Source: Cryomorphaceae bacterium (lineage in GTDB: Bacteria > Bacteroidota > Bacteroidia > Flavobacteriales > Flavobacteriaceae). From it: a DNA stretch of 33,305 nt. A program made the translations under genes and the position numbers. The stretch covers positions 1 through 33,305 of the forward strand of contig QOPV01000014.1 in the NCBI GenBank assembly GCA_003331265.1, written 5' to 3'. Under the pieces are notes generated by a model. That model worked only from the letters and a program-made list of their open reading frames with translations. It made no database searches and was not told the DNA's origin. The first letter of the stretch is position 1, and every line of letters starts with the position of its first letter. Shown in pieces: positions 25,422 to 33,286 of this stretch.

Positions 25422-26141
25422 TTATTCTAGAATTACAGTCCTTATAGATGGATTGAAACGAGTGTCTATTAAATCTCCCTTAGAATTTATTAATTCTAAC
25501 TTAATTGTGATTTCACCTTTTGGTAATCCTTCAATATAATACGGAGCCCATTCACTAATAATAAATTCTGTATCCTCAATAGTTGCCCTAACTTTATTTC
25601 CTTCTTCAGAAATCTCTGTATTAATTAAGTAAAAGTCTAAAAGTAATTTCTTAGTATCCTCTCCGATGTATTTTCCTTTAGGTCTGCTATAAAAAAGAAA
25701 TTCGTTTGACAAATCCATTTCGTTATTGCTACCAATTTCCGTGAACACATAAGCCTCTGTATTTTTAACAGACTCATGATAGGAACGCGATAAAAAAGCT
25801 AAAAGAATATCACCTTCCTCTATTTTTTTTGTAAAATTTTCGGAATAGTGAGCAGAATACGGGTCATTATTTACAATAAAATGAATATGTTGTCCTTTAT
25901 CTGAATTTGCTAAATTATAATTAAACTCATTTGAAGTTTGAATTCCAAGCTCATAATTATTTGTCTCAAAAGAAAAAGAATATCCATCTTCAATTTTATC
26001 AACCTCCATCAGTGAAAGTTTAGCATCTTCATAGTTTGGTGAACCATTAATTTTCTCAATTGTAATTTGATTGGAATTATTACATGAAAAAATTGTAATT
26101 AAAAAAAAGAAAAAAATTAAATTTTGTAATGTCTTTATCAT
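25422..26141 (-). CDS. Lipoprotein of the type annotated phosphopeptide-binding in flavobacteria
   Basis: This 239-residue protein has a lipobox (TIFSC, Cys20). The segments LANSDKGQHIHFIVNNDPYSAHY (about 77-99), LLAFLSRSYHESVKN (about 113-127), FLFYSRPKGKYIGED and KVRATIEDTEFIISEWAPYYIEGLPKG look like a conserved Bacteroidota family that databases often label phosphopeptide-binding. This is from memory of the pattern, and I see no FHA-type signature, so the label may be a historical misnomer. It has His-rich potential (GQHIHF, SAHY, YHES). It is probably the first gene of the minus-strand operon running to 20678, with a -7 box at 26166-26173. Confidence 0.82.
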   Translation of the reverse strand: MIKTLQNLIFFFFLITIFSCNNSNQITIEKINGSPNYEDAKLSLMEVDKIEDGYSFSFETNNYELGIQTSNEFNYNLANSDKGQHIHFIVNNDPYSAHYSENFTKKIEEGDILLAFLSRSYHESVKNTEAYVFTEIGSNNEMDLSNEFLFYSRPKGKYIGEDTKKLLLDFYLINTEISEEGNKVRATIEDTEFIISEWAPYYIEGLPKGEITIKLELINSKGDLIDTRFNPSIRTVILE

Positions 26142-26165
26142 TTTTAGATATGTTTTAATTAACTA

Positions 26166-26173
26166 CAAATTTA
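26166..26173 (-). promoter_or_regulatory. Bacteroidota -7 box upstream of the metal operon
   Basis: Read on the minus strand this is TAAATTTG, an exact TAnnTTTG match, placed 25 nt before the ATG of the first lipoprotein gene. A TTTG lies 14 nt upstream of it rather than the expected 19, so only the -7 element is supported. Confidence 0.45.
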
Positions 26174-26241
26174 AAAAATATAAAGTACAAATTTCGTAAA
26201 GAATTGTTATTTTCAGAAAACAAAACAGTAAACTTATTATA

Positions 26242-27039
26242 TTACCACTCCCTTTTCTTATTGTTTTTTTCCAATTGAATAATTTCCTCTTGAGACAAAA
26301 CCTTTAAAAATGATGGGTGCTGTTCAATCGCATATTCTAATTTTTCAACAATACTGTCAATTGATTCATTCTCATAATCAATTTCTAGGGGTTGCTTGAT
26401 TTCCATTGATTGTAAGATGTTTCTCTTTTTTATTCTTATTCCTTTTTTATCAAAAGACCTTCTAAATCCATCAATAACAATTGGAACAACTGTAGGTTTA
26501 TATTTCTTAATAATATGAGCTGTTCCTTTTCTAATAGGTTTAAAAGGAGTCGTAGTTCCTTGAGGGAAAGTGATTACCCAACCATCATTAAGTGCTATTC
26601 CAATTTTACTTACATCACTCATCTTAACCTGTCTATTTACATCTTCTCCTTTAGATCTCCAGGTTCTATCAATTGAAACAGATCCTACATAGGCTAAGAT
26701 TCTTGGAAACAAACCATCTTTCATAGTTTCTTTTGCTGCTATGTAATAAATATTCAATTTTGGTTGCCATAAATAAGTGACATTTTTGATTGAATCATCT
26801 CTTCCACTTAAACTTGCATTAAAGACATGGAACATGGCTACTACATCAGCAAAATAAGTTTGATGATTAGAAACAAATAATACGTTATTTTTTGGAATAG
26901 ATCTTAAGACATCTGATCCCTCAATTTTAAGTTTATTGAATCTATTAAATCTTGTATGGGACAAAAAACCTAAAATTCTAATTAACCATTTCTTTATAAA
27001 AAGATTGTGGCCAAAAGGATTTCTTTTAAATATATTCAC
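26242..27039 (-). CDS. PlsC-like 1-acyl-glycerol-3-phosphate acyltransferase with atypical active-site spacing
   Basis: This 265-residue protein of the PlsC/LPLAT family acylates lysophosphatidic acid or a related acceptor at the inner membrane. The motif I region is SNHQTYFADV, His59 and Asp65, so five residues separate them instead of the usual four (HX4D). Motif III is FPQGTTTP where most relatives have FPEGTR. An arginine-rich stretch VSIDRTWRSKGED and VVPIVIDGF fit the fold. The differences are at key positions, so a different acceptor or a lineage-specific variant is likely. It stands between two unrelated minus-strand genes. Confidence 0.85.
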   Translation of the reverse strand: MNIFKRNPFGHNLFIKKWLIRILGFLSHTRFNRFNKLKIEGSDVLRSIPKNNVLFVSNHQTYFADVVAMFHVFNASLSGRDDSIKNVTYLWQPKLNIYYIAAKETMKDGLFPRILAYVGSVSIDRTWRSKGEDVNRQVKMSDVSKIGIALNDGWVITFPQGTTTPFKPIRKGTAHIIKKYKPTVVPIVIDGFRRSFDKKGIRIKKRNILQSMEIKQPLEIDYENESIDSIVEKLEYAIEQHPSFLKVLSQEEIIQLEKNNKKREW

Positions 27040-27066
27040 AGAATAATTTTATAGTTTGTAAATGTA

Positions 27067-27705
27067 TTAAGAATTAATCATATCGTTGAATAAGGTTAGG
27101 AATTCATTAATTATCATTGCGGTTGCTCCCCAAACCACATGACCATCAATTATATAACTAGGTACACTCATTTCTTTATTTTCAACAGAGATAACAGATT
27201 CAACTATTTTTAACTTTAACAATGAATCCAAGGAGGGTTTAATAATTTGAGAAACTTCTTTTGAGTCGGGATTAAAAAATGGTTTACCATTGTAGATTGA
27301 TAGGTATGGTTGAACGTTAAAATTACTAGGGGGAATATAAATTTCAGAAAGTGGGGTTAAAACCTTAATAAAACTTTTATCGACTCCAAGTTCTTCAACT
27401 GTTTCTCTAATTGCAGTATATTTCAAATCTTTATCAGAATCTTCCATTTTACCACCAGGGAAACTAATTTGATTTGAATGGACTCCGTTGTATTTATTTC
27501 TTAAAATAAGGGTCATATGAGTTTTATGACTCATATCTTTGAAAAATAATAACATGACAGCAGCTTTTCTTGGATTAGTAATTTTAAAACCATCATTGAA
27601 CTGCTTTACTCTGTTTGGTGGAGCTAATTTTAATAGTGATTTATTTCCAGGAAGATTAAAATCATTTATTTTTAATAAAATATTTTTAAAATCAGAGAAA
27701 TGCAT
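27067..27705 (-). CDS. Nudix hydrolase, CoA pyrophosphatase (NudL-like)
   Basis: This 212-residue Nudix protein probably hydrolyses CoA or related nucleotides to clear damaged CoA. The N-terminus (LPGNKSLLKLAPPNRVKQF) matches the NudL leader, and the Nudix box region is QISFPGGKMEDSD...AIRETVEELGVD at about 78-105. The ATG (complement of 27703-27705) lies inside ATGCAT, sharing bases with the start codon of the divergent cyclophilin gene. No other Met occurs before residue 50, which fixes the start. Its own promoter must therefore lie within the neighbouring gene. Confidence 0.9.
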   Translation of the reverse strand: MHFSDFKNILLKINDFNLPGNKSLLKLAPPNRVKQFNDGFKITNPRKAAVMLLFFKDMSHKTHMTLILRNKYNGVHSNQISFPGGKMEDSDKDLKYTAIRETVEELGVDKSFIKVLTPLSEIYIPPSNFNVQPYLSIYNGKPFFNPDSKEVSQIIKPSLDSLLKLKIVESVISVENKEMSVPSYIIDGHVVWGATAMIINEFLTLFNDMINS

Positions 27706-28383
27706 GTCAAAAATTTAATTATAATTTTTAGCTTTTTATGCTTTATATCTTGTAAAGATATTAGTAATAAACCTTCAAAAAAAATAGCAATAAAAAAGGT
27801 TCAAAAAGTTGAAATTAAAAAAGAAAAAAACACATTTTTATTGACCGATGATAATGCAATTTCTTTTTTTTTCGAATATGAAAAAAAGAATAAAGAAAAT
27901 TTAGTTAGAATAATAACTGATTTTGGGAATATTGATATCGAATTATTTCAAGACACTCCTTACCACAGAGCAAATTTTATTTTTTTAACAAAAAAAAAAT
28001 ATTTTGATGGAGAATTTTTTCACAGGGTAGTTAAAGATTTTATTATTCAAGGAGGAAATTCTGATAATAGAAGTACTTCTAAGAAAAGAAGGTCTATTGG
28101 AAAATATCTACTTCCACCTGATACAAAAAAAGGATATAAACATCATAGAGGTGTTATTTCTATGCCGAGTAGCGAAATTGAAAACCCGCATAAGCTTGCC
28201 TCCCCTTACGAATTTTTTATTGTTCAAAAAAAGGATGGGGCTTATCATTTAGATGGAAACTATACCGCTTTTGGAAAGGTAATTAAAGGGATGAGTGTTG
28301 TAGATAAAATTGCAAATTTAGAGACTGATAAAAGAGAGTGGCCACTAGACAACGTCAGGTTTAAAACAATAATAATAAAATAA
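27700..28383 (+). CDS. Cyclophilin-type peptidyl-prolyl isomerase lipoprotein
   Basis: This 227-residue protein begins at ATG 27700-27702 in ATGCAT. It has a lipobox (LCFISC, Cys18), a Lys-rich linker (about 25-70), and then a cyclophilin domain (about 65-227). The domain reads RIITDFGNIDIELFQDTPYHRANFI, then FFHRVVKDFIIQGG with the catalytic Arg/Phe. PYEFFIVQ, DGNYTAFGKVIKGMSVVDKI close it. It should catalyse prolyl cis/trans isomerisation of exported proteins while lipid-anchored in the periplasm. Two insertions of charged residues relative to minimal cyclophilins are visible. Confidence 0.92.
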   Translation: MHVKNLIIIFSFLCFISCKDISNKPSKKIAIKKVQKVEIKKEKNTFLLTDDNAISFFFEYEKKNKENLVRIITDFGNIDIELFQDTPYHRANFIFLTKKKYFDGEFFHRVVKDFIIQGGNSDNRSTSKKRRSIGKYLLPPDTKKGYKHHRGVISMPSSEIENPHKLASPYEFFIVQKKDGAYHLDGNYTAFGKVIKGMSVVDKIANLETDKREWPLDNVRFKTIIIK

Positions 28384-28415
28384 TAGCTTAACAATTATTA
28401 GAAATTCTTATTTAT

Positions 28416-28434
28416 TTACTATATTTAATAGTAA
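28416..28434. promoter_or_regulatory. Perfect inverted repeat upstream of oxyR (possible OxyR/LysR operator)
   Basis: TTACTAT-ATTTA-ATAGTAA is a 7-bp perfect dyad with a 5-bp centre lying 34-52 nt before the oxyR ATG. It contains ATAG and CTAT half-sites known from OxyR targets, here in the order CTAT-N5-ATAG. It also overlaps a -7-like TATATTTA (28420-28427). Both fit autoregulation by a LysR-type protein, but AT-rich chance occurrence is possible. Confidence 0.45.
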
Positions 28435-28467
28435 TCATTTATATCATTAACTATAATAGAATAAGAA

Positions 28468-29424
28468 ATGACAATAGTTCAATTAAAATATGCTATAGCC
28501 GTTGCGGAACATAGAAACTTTACAATAGCTGCAGAAAAATGTTTTGTAACTCAACCTACTTTAAGTATGCAAATTCAAAAGCTTGAGGGTGAATTAGATA
28601 TTACAATTTTTGATAGATCTAAAAAACCTATTGCAATGACTGAAGTTGGTGTTAAAATAATTCAACAATGTAAAAAAATAGTTAGTGAATCTGAAAAAAT
28701 GCAAGATGTCGTTGATCAGGACAGGGGAATTATTGGAGGTAACTTTAAATTGGGTGTAGTTCCAACAATTATGCCAACACTTTTACCAATATTCTTAAAT
28801 GAACTGGTTGATAAATTTCCTATGCTAAAGGTTTCCTTTTTTGAGCTACCAACATCCGAGCTAATAGATCAATTAAAAAACAATAGACTGGATTTAGTAA
28901 TTGCTTCAACTCCACTTGAAGATGATGATCTTATAGAAAAACCTCTTTATTACGAACCATTTGTAGCCTACCTTCCTAAAACCAACAAACACTTTGGAAA
29001 ACGTGAGATAATTCCTAAAGATTTGTATTCAAATGATTTATTACTTTTAAAAGATGGTCATTGTTTTAGAAATAGTATTGAAAATTTATGTTTTAATTGT
29101 TCCGAATACGATGGAAAATTTGAATTAAAAAGCGGAAGTTTTGAAACTTTAATAAATTTGGCCGATCAAGGATTAGGAATCACTTTTCTACCATACCTAC
29201 ATACCTTGAGATTAAATAATGCACAAAAAGAAATGCTGCATAATTTTAAAAACCCCAAACCAGCAAGAGAAGTAAGTCTAGTTTACCATAAAAGTGAACT
29301 TAAAATTCATATAATAAATGAAATTAAAGACCTTTTAGATAACCTTACCAAGAGGAAACTTCAATTTAACGATGTAAACATCATAAGCCCTATAAAAAAC
29401 AGAGAAGCTGTACGATTTGAATAA
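28468..29424 (+). CDS. oxyR: LysR-family peroxide sensor OxyR
   Basis: This 318-residue LysR-type regulator has an N-terminal winged helix (MTIVQLKYAIAVAEHRNFT... AAEKCFVTQPTLSMQIQKLE, about 1-62) and a periplasmic-binding-like sensor domain (about 90-300). The redox cysteines are Cys199 and Cys208 in GHCFRNSIENLCF, identical in numbering and spacing to the C199-C208 disulfide pair of E. coli OxyR. It should activate peroxide defence genes on oxidation. A dyad upstream suggests self-regulation. It ends 5 nt from the stop of a convergent small gene. Confidence 0.95.
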   Translation: MTIVQLKYAIAVAEHRNFTIAAEKCFVTQPTLSMQIQKLEGELDITIFDRSKKPIAMTEVGVKIIQQCKKIVSESEKMQDVVDQDRGIIGGNFKLGVVPTIMPTLLPIFLNELVDKFPMLKVSFFELPTSELIDQLKNNRLDLVIASTPLEDDDLIEKPLYYEPFVAYLPKTNKHFGKREIIPKDLYSNDLLLLKDGHCFRNSIENLCFNCSEYDGKFELKSGSFETLINLADQGLGITFLPYLHTLRLNNAQKEMLHNFKNPKPAREVSLVYHKSELKIHIINEIKDLLDNLTKRKLQFNDVNIISPIKNREAVRFE

Positions 29425-29429
29425 GTTAA

Positions 29430-29615
29430 TTAAACTAATACCCCCTCTAATTCAGGTTTATTTGCAGTAAATTCTTTTACCCAAATAATTAACTCACTAT
29501 ATTCATAAGGAAGAAGTCTCCTTGAAGCTTTCTTTAATTCTTTTTTGAATAAAGCAGGGTCAAAACTTACTTTTCTCAATACGTCAATAGTATAATTGTA
29601 AATTGATCTAGCCAT
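29430..29615 (-). CDS. Small conserved hypothetical protein
   Basis: This 61-residue soluble, charged protein runs from MARSIYNYTIDVLRKVSFDP to a hydrophobic ending GVLV. It contains an FKKELKKASRRLLPYE helix and a SELIIWVKEF helix. I recall similar short proteins of unknown function in flavobacteria, so it is more likely real than chance. It is convergent with oxyR, with 5 nt between the stops, and no terminator is evident there. Confidence 0.75.
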   Translation of the reverse strand: MARSIYNYTIDVLRKVSFDPALFKKELKKASRRLLPYEYSELIIWVKEFTANKPELEGVLV

Positions 29616-29693
29616 AATTAGTTGTTAAGTAAACTTAAAAAATAATATTAACTAAAAATGTTTAAAAAGTGTTAATGTTTTACTCTTTAAATA

Positions 29694-30146
29694 TTACTTG
29701 CGTACTTTCAAAGTCCACTCAAAACTAAATGTAGAAACTGTATCTTTTTGGGAATCAACTCCGCATGAGTTAAGCCAAATCTTTTGAGGCTCACCTGAAG
29801 ATATAGCCTTTTTTATAGTCTCCCTTATTTGAAGTCCTTGATTACAACTAAACGATATTCTTCCAGTAGCTTTTTTTGAAAAATTAGCTTTATTATTTAA
29901 AACTAACATTGAAAAACTTCTCTTACTTCTAGCAATTTCATTCATTAATAATAATCCTGTAGACAACTCTGCTGCCATACCTTGAACCGCCCAAAACATT
30001 GACTTAAAAGGGTTTTGGTTAATCCACATATGCTTAACACCAACAAGACAAGTCTCTTCATTTACAGACTTAACCCTAATGCCACACCACCAAACTGAGG
30101 GAAGTTTAAAAAAATTATAAAGATTATATTGAAATGGGCTTTTCAT
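29694..30146 (-). CDS. DUF4442 hotdog-fold protein (thioesterase-like)
   Basis: This 150-residue protein has DUF4442-type features: a hotdog-like N-terminal helix, WWCGIRVKSVNEETCLVGV, NPFKSMFWAVQGMAAELSTGLLLM (the central hotdog helix) and paired strands after about residue 95. A thioesterase function is suggested by fold only. Its ATG overlaps the trxB stop as ATGA, so it is translationally coupled to thioredoxin reductase. It is followed by an AT-rich weak dyad near 29650-29690. Confidence 0.88.
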   Translation of the reverse strand: MKSPFQYNLYNFFKLPSVWWCGIRVKSVNEETCLVGVKHMWINQNPFKSMFWAVQGMAAELSTGLLLMNEIARSKRSFSMLVLNNKANFSKKATGRISFSCNQGLQIRETIKKAISSGEPQKIWLNSCGVDSQKDTVSTFSFEWTLKVRK

Positions 30147-31084
30147 TCTAATCCTGCTAAATAACGTTCTGCATCAAGGGCTGCCATACATCCAGTTCCA
30201 GCAGCAGTAACAGCTTGACGATAATCTTTATCTTGAACATCACCAGAGGCAAAAACACCTGGACAATTTGTGTCAGTTGTCTTTCCTTTAGTAATTATAT
30301 ATCCCGCATCGTCCATATCTAATTGGCCTTTGAAAATCTCTGTATTTGGTTTGTGACCAATGGCAATAAAAAGACCTGTAATTTCAACCTCATCTTTTTC
30401 ATTTGTTTGGTTATTTAAAATTCTAACACCCTCAACAACATCCGTACCCAAAACTTCATCAATTTCTGAAAAATAACGCACCTCAATATTATCTCTTGAT
30501 TCAACTCTATGTTGCATGGCTTTTGAAGCTCTCATTTTACCTTTTCTAACAATCATAGTAACCTTGGAACAAATATTAGATAAATATGTAGCTTCTTCAG
30601 CAGCAGTATCTCCACCACCGACAATTGCCACATCTTGGCCTTTATAAAAAAACCCATCACAAACAGCGCAAGCAGAAACTCCTCCACCTTTTAATCTTTC
30701 TTCAGAGGGAATACCTAAATATTTTGCAGTAGCTCCAGTTGATATAATAATACTTTCTGCTTCTATTTCTTTGTTGCTATCAACAGTAACCTTATGTATT
30801 CCTCCCTCTGAATTGCTAAAAGTAACTTGTGTTACCAAACCAATTCTTACATCAGTTCCAAATCTTTCCGCTTGTTTTTGTAATTCAACCATCATTGTAG
30901 GGCCATCAACTCCGTCAGGGTATCCAGGAAAATTATCGACTTCTGTCGTTGTTGTTAATTGACCCCCAGGTTCCATTCCTGTATAAAGAACAGGTTTTAA
31001 ATCAGCTCTTGAGGCGTATATGGCCGCCGTATATCCAGCTGGTCCGGAACCAATAATTAAAGTTTTAATTCTTTCTATTGACAT
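30143..31084 (-). CDS. trxB: Thioredoxin reductase
   Basis: This 313-residue NADPH-dependent flavoenzyme reduces thioredoxin. The FAD motif is IGSGPAGYTAAIYASRA at about 11-27. The redox disulfide is CAVC in GGVSACAVCDGFF at about 132-144. The NADPH motif VGGGDTAAEEA follows, and ASGDVQDKDYRQAVTAAGTG closes the FAD domain. Length and order match the bacterial low-molecular-weight type. No close promoter motif was found in the 145 nt between its ATG and tRNA-Pro. Confidence 0.97.
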   Translation of the reverse strand: MSIERIKTLIIGSGPAGYTAAIYASRADLKPVLYTGMEPGGQLTTTTEVDNFPGYPDGVDGPTMMVELQKQAERFGTDVRIGLVTQVTFSNSEGGIHKVTVDSNKEIEAESIIISTGATAKYLGIPSEERLKGGGVSACAVCDGFFYKGQDVAIVGGGDTAAEEATYLSNICSKVTMIVRKGKMRASKAMQHRVESRDNIEVRYFSEIDEVLGTDVVEGVRILNNQTNEKDEVEITGLFIAIGHKPNTEIFKGQLDMDDAGYIITKGKTTDTNCPGVFASGDVQDKDYRQAVTAAGTGCMAALDAERYLAGLE

Positions 31085-31187
31085 ATCAGTATTTAAAAAT
31101 ATAAAATTAAATATTTGATCTTTTGTTTTTTAAAAAACTATAAAAAGTTATCATCAAAAAAAATTAATTCATTATTATCAAGTATTG

Positions 31188-31218
31188 TTTGATGATTTTT
31201 GAAATAATCCTATATTTG
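31188..31218 (+). promoter_or_regulatory. Consensus Bacteroidota promoter of tRNA-Pro(TGG)
   Basis: TTTG at 31188-31191, a 19-nt spacer and TATATTTG at 31211-31218 match TTTG-N19-TAnnTTTG at every fixed position. The -7 box ends 12 nt before the tRNA. This is the clearest promoter in the window and supports assignment to Bacteroidota. Confidence 0.85.
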
Positions 31219-31229
31219 CTCGCTCTTTT

Positions 31230-31304
31230 CGGGGTGTAGCGTAGCCCGGTTATCGCGCCGCGTTTGGGACGCGGAGGTCGCAGGTTCGAATCCTGCCACC
31301 CCGA
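31230..31304 (+). tRNA. tRNA-Pro (anticodon TGG)
   Basis: The acceptor CGGGGTG/CACCCCG is fully paired. The anticodon stem CCGCG/CGCGG encloses loop TTTGGGA, so the anticodon is TGG. The T-arm is GCAGG-TTCGAAT-CCTGC. The C1-G72 pair is the bacterial Pro identity feature. CCA is not encoded. A promoter and terminator flank it. Confidence 0.96.
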
Positions 31305-31306
31305 CT

Positions 31307-31344
31307 AAAACCTTTGTAAGTCATTGATTTACGGGGGTTTTTTT
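31307..31344 (+). terminator. Rho-independent terminator after tRNA-Pro(TGG)
   Basis: AAAACC-TTT-GTAA pairs with TTAC-GGG-GGTTTT (three G-U pairs in the middle), with a loop of about 9 nt and an uninterrupted T-run up to 31344. Confidence 0.75.
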
Positions 31345-31382
31345 AATTGTTAGGTGTGGTGTTAAGTTTGTTAAAAAATAGA

Positions 31383-33128
31383 CTAGTTTAAGGTCCGTTT
31401 TTTTAAAACTAGCAACCTAAAATCAATAGAGTTTTTACCTGTTTTTTTGGAAGTTTTCAGTTTTAAAACAGAACTACCTTTCTTGAAATCTATATCTCCA
31501 ATAGCAACTTTATTAAATTCTTTGGTGTAGGATTCAATTCTCTTGACAATATCTTTTTCATAACCCTGCAACTTAGGATCATGAAAAGTTTTGAGTTCCT
31601 TATAAATTATTTGATCCTCATACTCAATAGCAATTTCAGTACCTACGCTATTTTCGGGAAGGGTGTAATACAATTCTACATTACTTTTTCCAGAACTCAA
31701 CACCTCAACATCCCAATATATGTAGTCTTCTTTGTTTTCCCAATTTTCTATAAAAGAACAATTGGCATGAATAGAAGATCTTTTCAATTCCCCAGTTATC
31801 TCAGCGTCTCTCGCAGGAAGATGAGTGTAGACAGATTCTAAATCATTGACTGTAAACCTTCTTCTTTTTATTGATTTTTTATATTTATCAACCACTGTAT
31901 TTTTCCAGACATTCTTAGCTTTTTTTAACTCATTGTATTCCTTTGTAAATTTGTTATTTACAACTATTTCTTGTTGGTGATCAACTTTTAGATCAAATAA
32001 ATTATTTTGATTATCCAGAATAAATCTATTGTTTCTAACACTTATTTTATTATTCCAATATGAAAAAATCTTCCTTTGATCGTCTTTAAATTTTTGATCC
32101 TCTAAATATTTTTTAAAACTTAGACCATCAAAATCAATTTCAGAACTGTTATTGGTTAGTTCAATTAAGGTGGGAAAAATATCCAACACACTTGAAATTT
32201 GATTAACTCTGATTCCAGATGGAATCTTTTTAGGCCATTGAATGAAAAAAGGTACTCTTACCCCACCTTCACTAGTACTACCTTTTCTTTCTTTTAAATC
32301 ATTATTCCAACGGTTTCCATTAGGGCCATTATCACTCAAATATATAATTATAGTATTGTCATACAACTTATATTTTTTTAGTGAATCTATAACCTTGCCT
32401 ACGTTATAATCTAAGTTTTCGACCATAGCCAGAGCAGCCTCTGTTTTTTTGACATTTTCTTTGTCTGAATACCTTCCTTTTAGCACTATGTTTTTATCTT
32501 TTAAATAAGAGTCTGGAACCTGCATTGGAGAGTGAGGAGTATTGTAGGATACATAAGTAAAAAAAGGTTTTTTTGAATTTTTAATAAATGATATAGCTTT
32601 ATCGGTAATATCATCTGAAATATATCCTTTTCCTCTGGTTATTTCACCATTATTTTCTAAAACAGGATCATAATAATTTCCCCAGTGGCCAGACGTAAAT
32701 CCATAAAACTCATCAAACCCACGAGAATTTGGATGATAGGGTGGTTGTGATCCGTTGTGCCATTTTCCAAAAATACCAGTTCTGTAATCCTTTTCTTTAA
32801 AATAATCAGAAATTAAAATGTGATCTAAGTTCATTCGCTCATAGCCTCTGGTAACTCCATTGACTCCTGATCTAATAAAAAACTTTCCTGTTAATAGCTC
32901 GGCTCTTGTTGGAGAGCAAACCGGACTAACATAAAATCTATCGAAGGCCGCACCATTGTTGGCAATGCCATCAATATTGGGAGTGCTTAAATTACTATTT
33001 CCGTTAAAACTTAAATCTCCCCAACCTTGATCATCAGACAAAAAGATCAAAATATTTGGTTTTTGATCAACAAAAGACTCACAACCAAACACATGAATTA
33101 AGATAATTAGTAAGAGTATTTTTTTCAT
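31383..33128 (-). CDS. Lipoprotein S1-family sulfatase with C-terminal extension
   Basis: This 581-residue protein has a lipobox (HVFGC, Cys16). The catalytic domain runs from about 24 to 400. NILIFLSDDQGWGDLS carries the metal Asp pair and CSPTR at about 71-75 is the Cys-type formylglycine site. GKWHNG, NTPHSPMQVP, YLSDNGPNG and ERKGSTSEGGVRVP follow. About 180 C-terminal residues (from KSIKRRRFTVND on) are predicted beta-rich (YWDVEVLSSGKSNVELYYTLP) and may bind substrate. It differs from the 434-residue sulfatase by its lipid anchor and tail. It is the only protein gene between the two tRNA-Pro genes and runs opposite to them. Confidence 0.93.
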   Translation of the reverse strand: MKKILLLIILIHVFGCESFVDQKPNILIFLSDDQGWGDLSFNGNSNLSTPNIDGIANNGAAFDRFYVSPVCSPTRAELLTGKFFIRSGVNGVTRGYERMNLDHILISDYFKEKDYRTGIFGKWHNGSQPPYHPNSRGFDEFYGFTSGHWGNYYDPVLENNGEITRGKGYISDDITDKAISFIKNSKKPFFTYVSYNTPHSPMQVPDSYLKDKNIVLKGRYSDKENVKKTEAALAMVENLDYNVGKVIDSLKKYKLYDNTIIIYLSDNGPNGNRWNNDLKERKGSTSEGGVRVPFFIQWPKKIPSGIRVNQISSVLDIFPTLIELTNNSSEIDFDGLSFKKYLEDQKFKDDQRKIFSYWNNKISVRNNRFILDNQNNLFDLKVDHQQEIVVNNKFTKEYNELKKAKNVWKNTVVDKYKKSIKRRRFTVNDLESVYTHLPARDAEITGELKRSSIHANCSFIENWENKEDYIYWDVEVLSSGKSNVELYYTLPENSVGTEIAIEYEDQIIYKELKTFHDPKLQGYEKDIVKRIESYTKEFNKVAIGDIDFKKGSSVLKLKTSKKTGKNSIDFRLLVLKKRTLN

Positions 33129-33212
33129 CGAATTTAAATTAAGATAATTTTAATTAAAAGTTAAAATTTTATAATAATTTTTTGAATTAAAAAATATATC
33201 TTGAACAAAAAT

Positions 33213-33286
33213 CGGGATGTAGCGCAGTCTGGTAGCGTACACGCCTGGGGGGCGTGGGGTCGCAGGTTCAAATCCTGTCATCCCGA
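33213..33286 (+). tRNA. tRNA-Pro (anticodon GGG)
   Basis: The acceptor CGGGATG/CATCCCG is fully paired. The anticodon stem CACGC/GCGTG encloses loop CTGGGGG, so the anticodon is GGG. The T-arm is GCAGG-TTCAAAT-CCTGT. Its 3' 21 bases differ from those of tRNA-Pro(TGG) at three positions. Upstream only a degenerate -7-like TATCTTG (33197-33203) is seen. Confidence 0.95.

Noticed and set aside
31581-31841. 86-codon plus-strand frame in the lipoprotein sulfatase
   Set aside because: It is antisense to the C-terminal extension of a well-supported gene and has no independent support.
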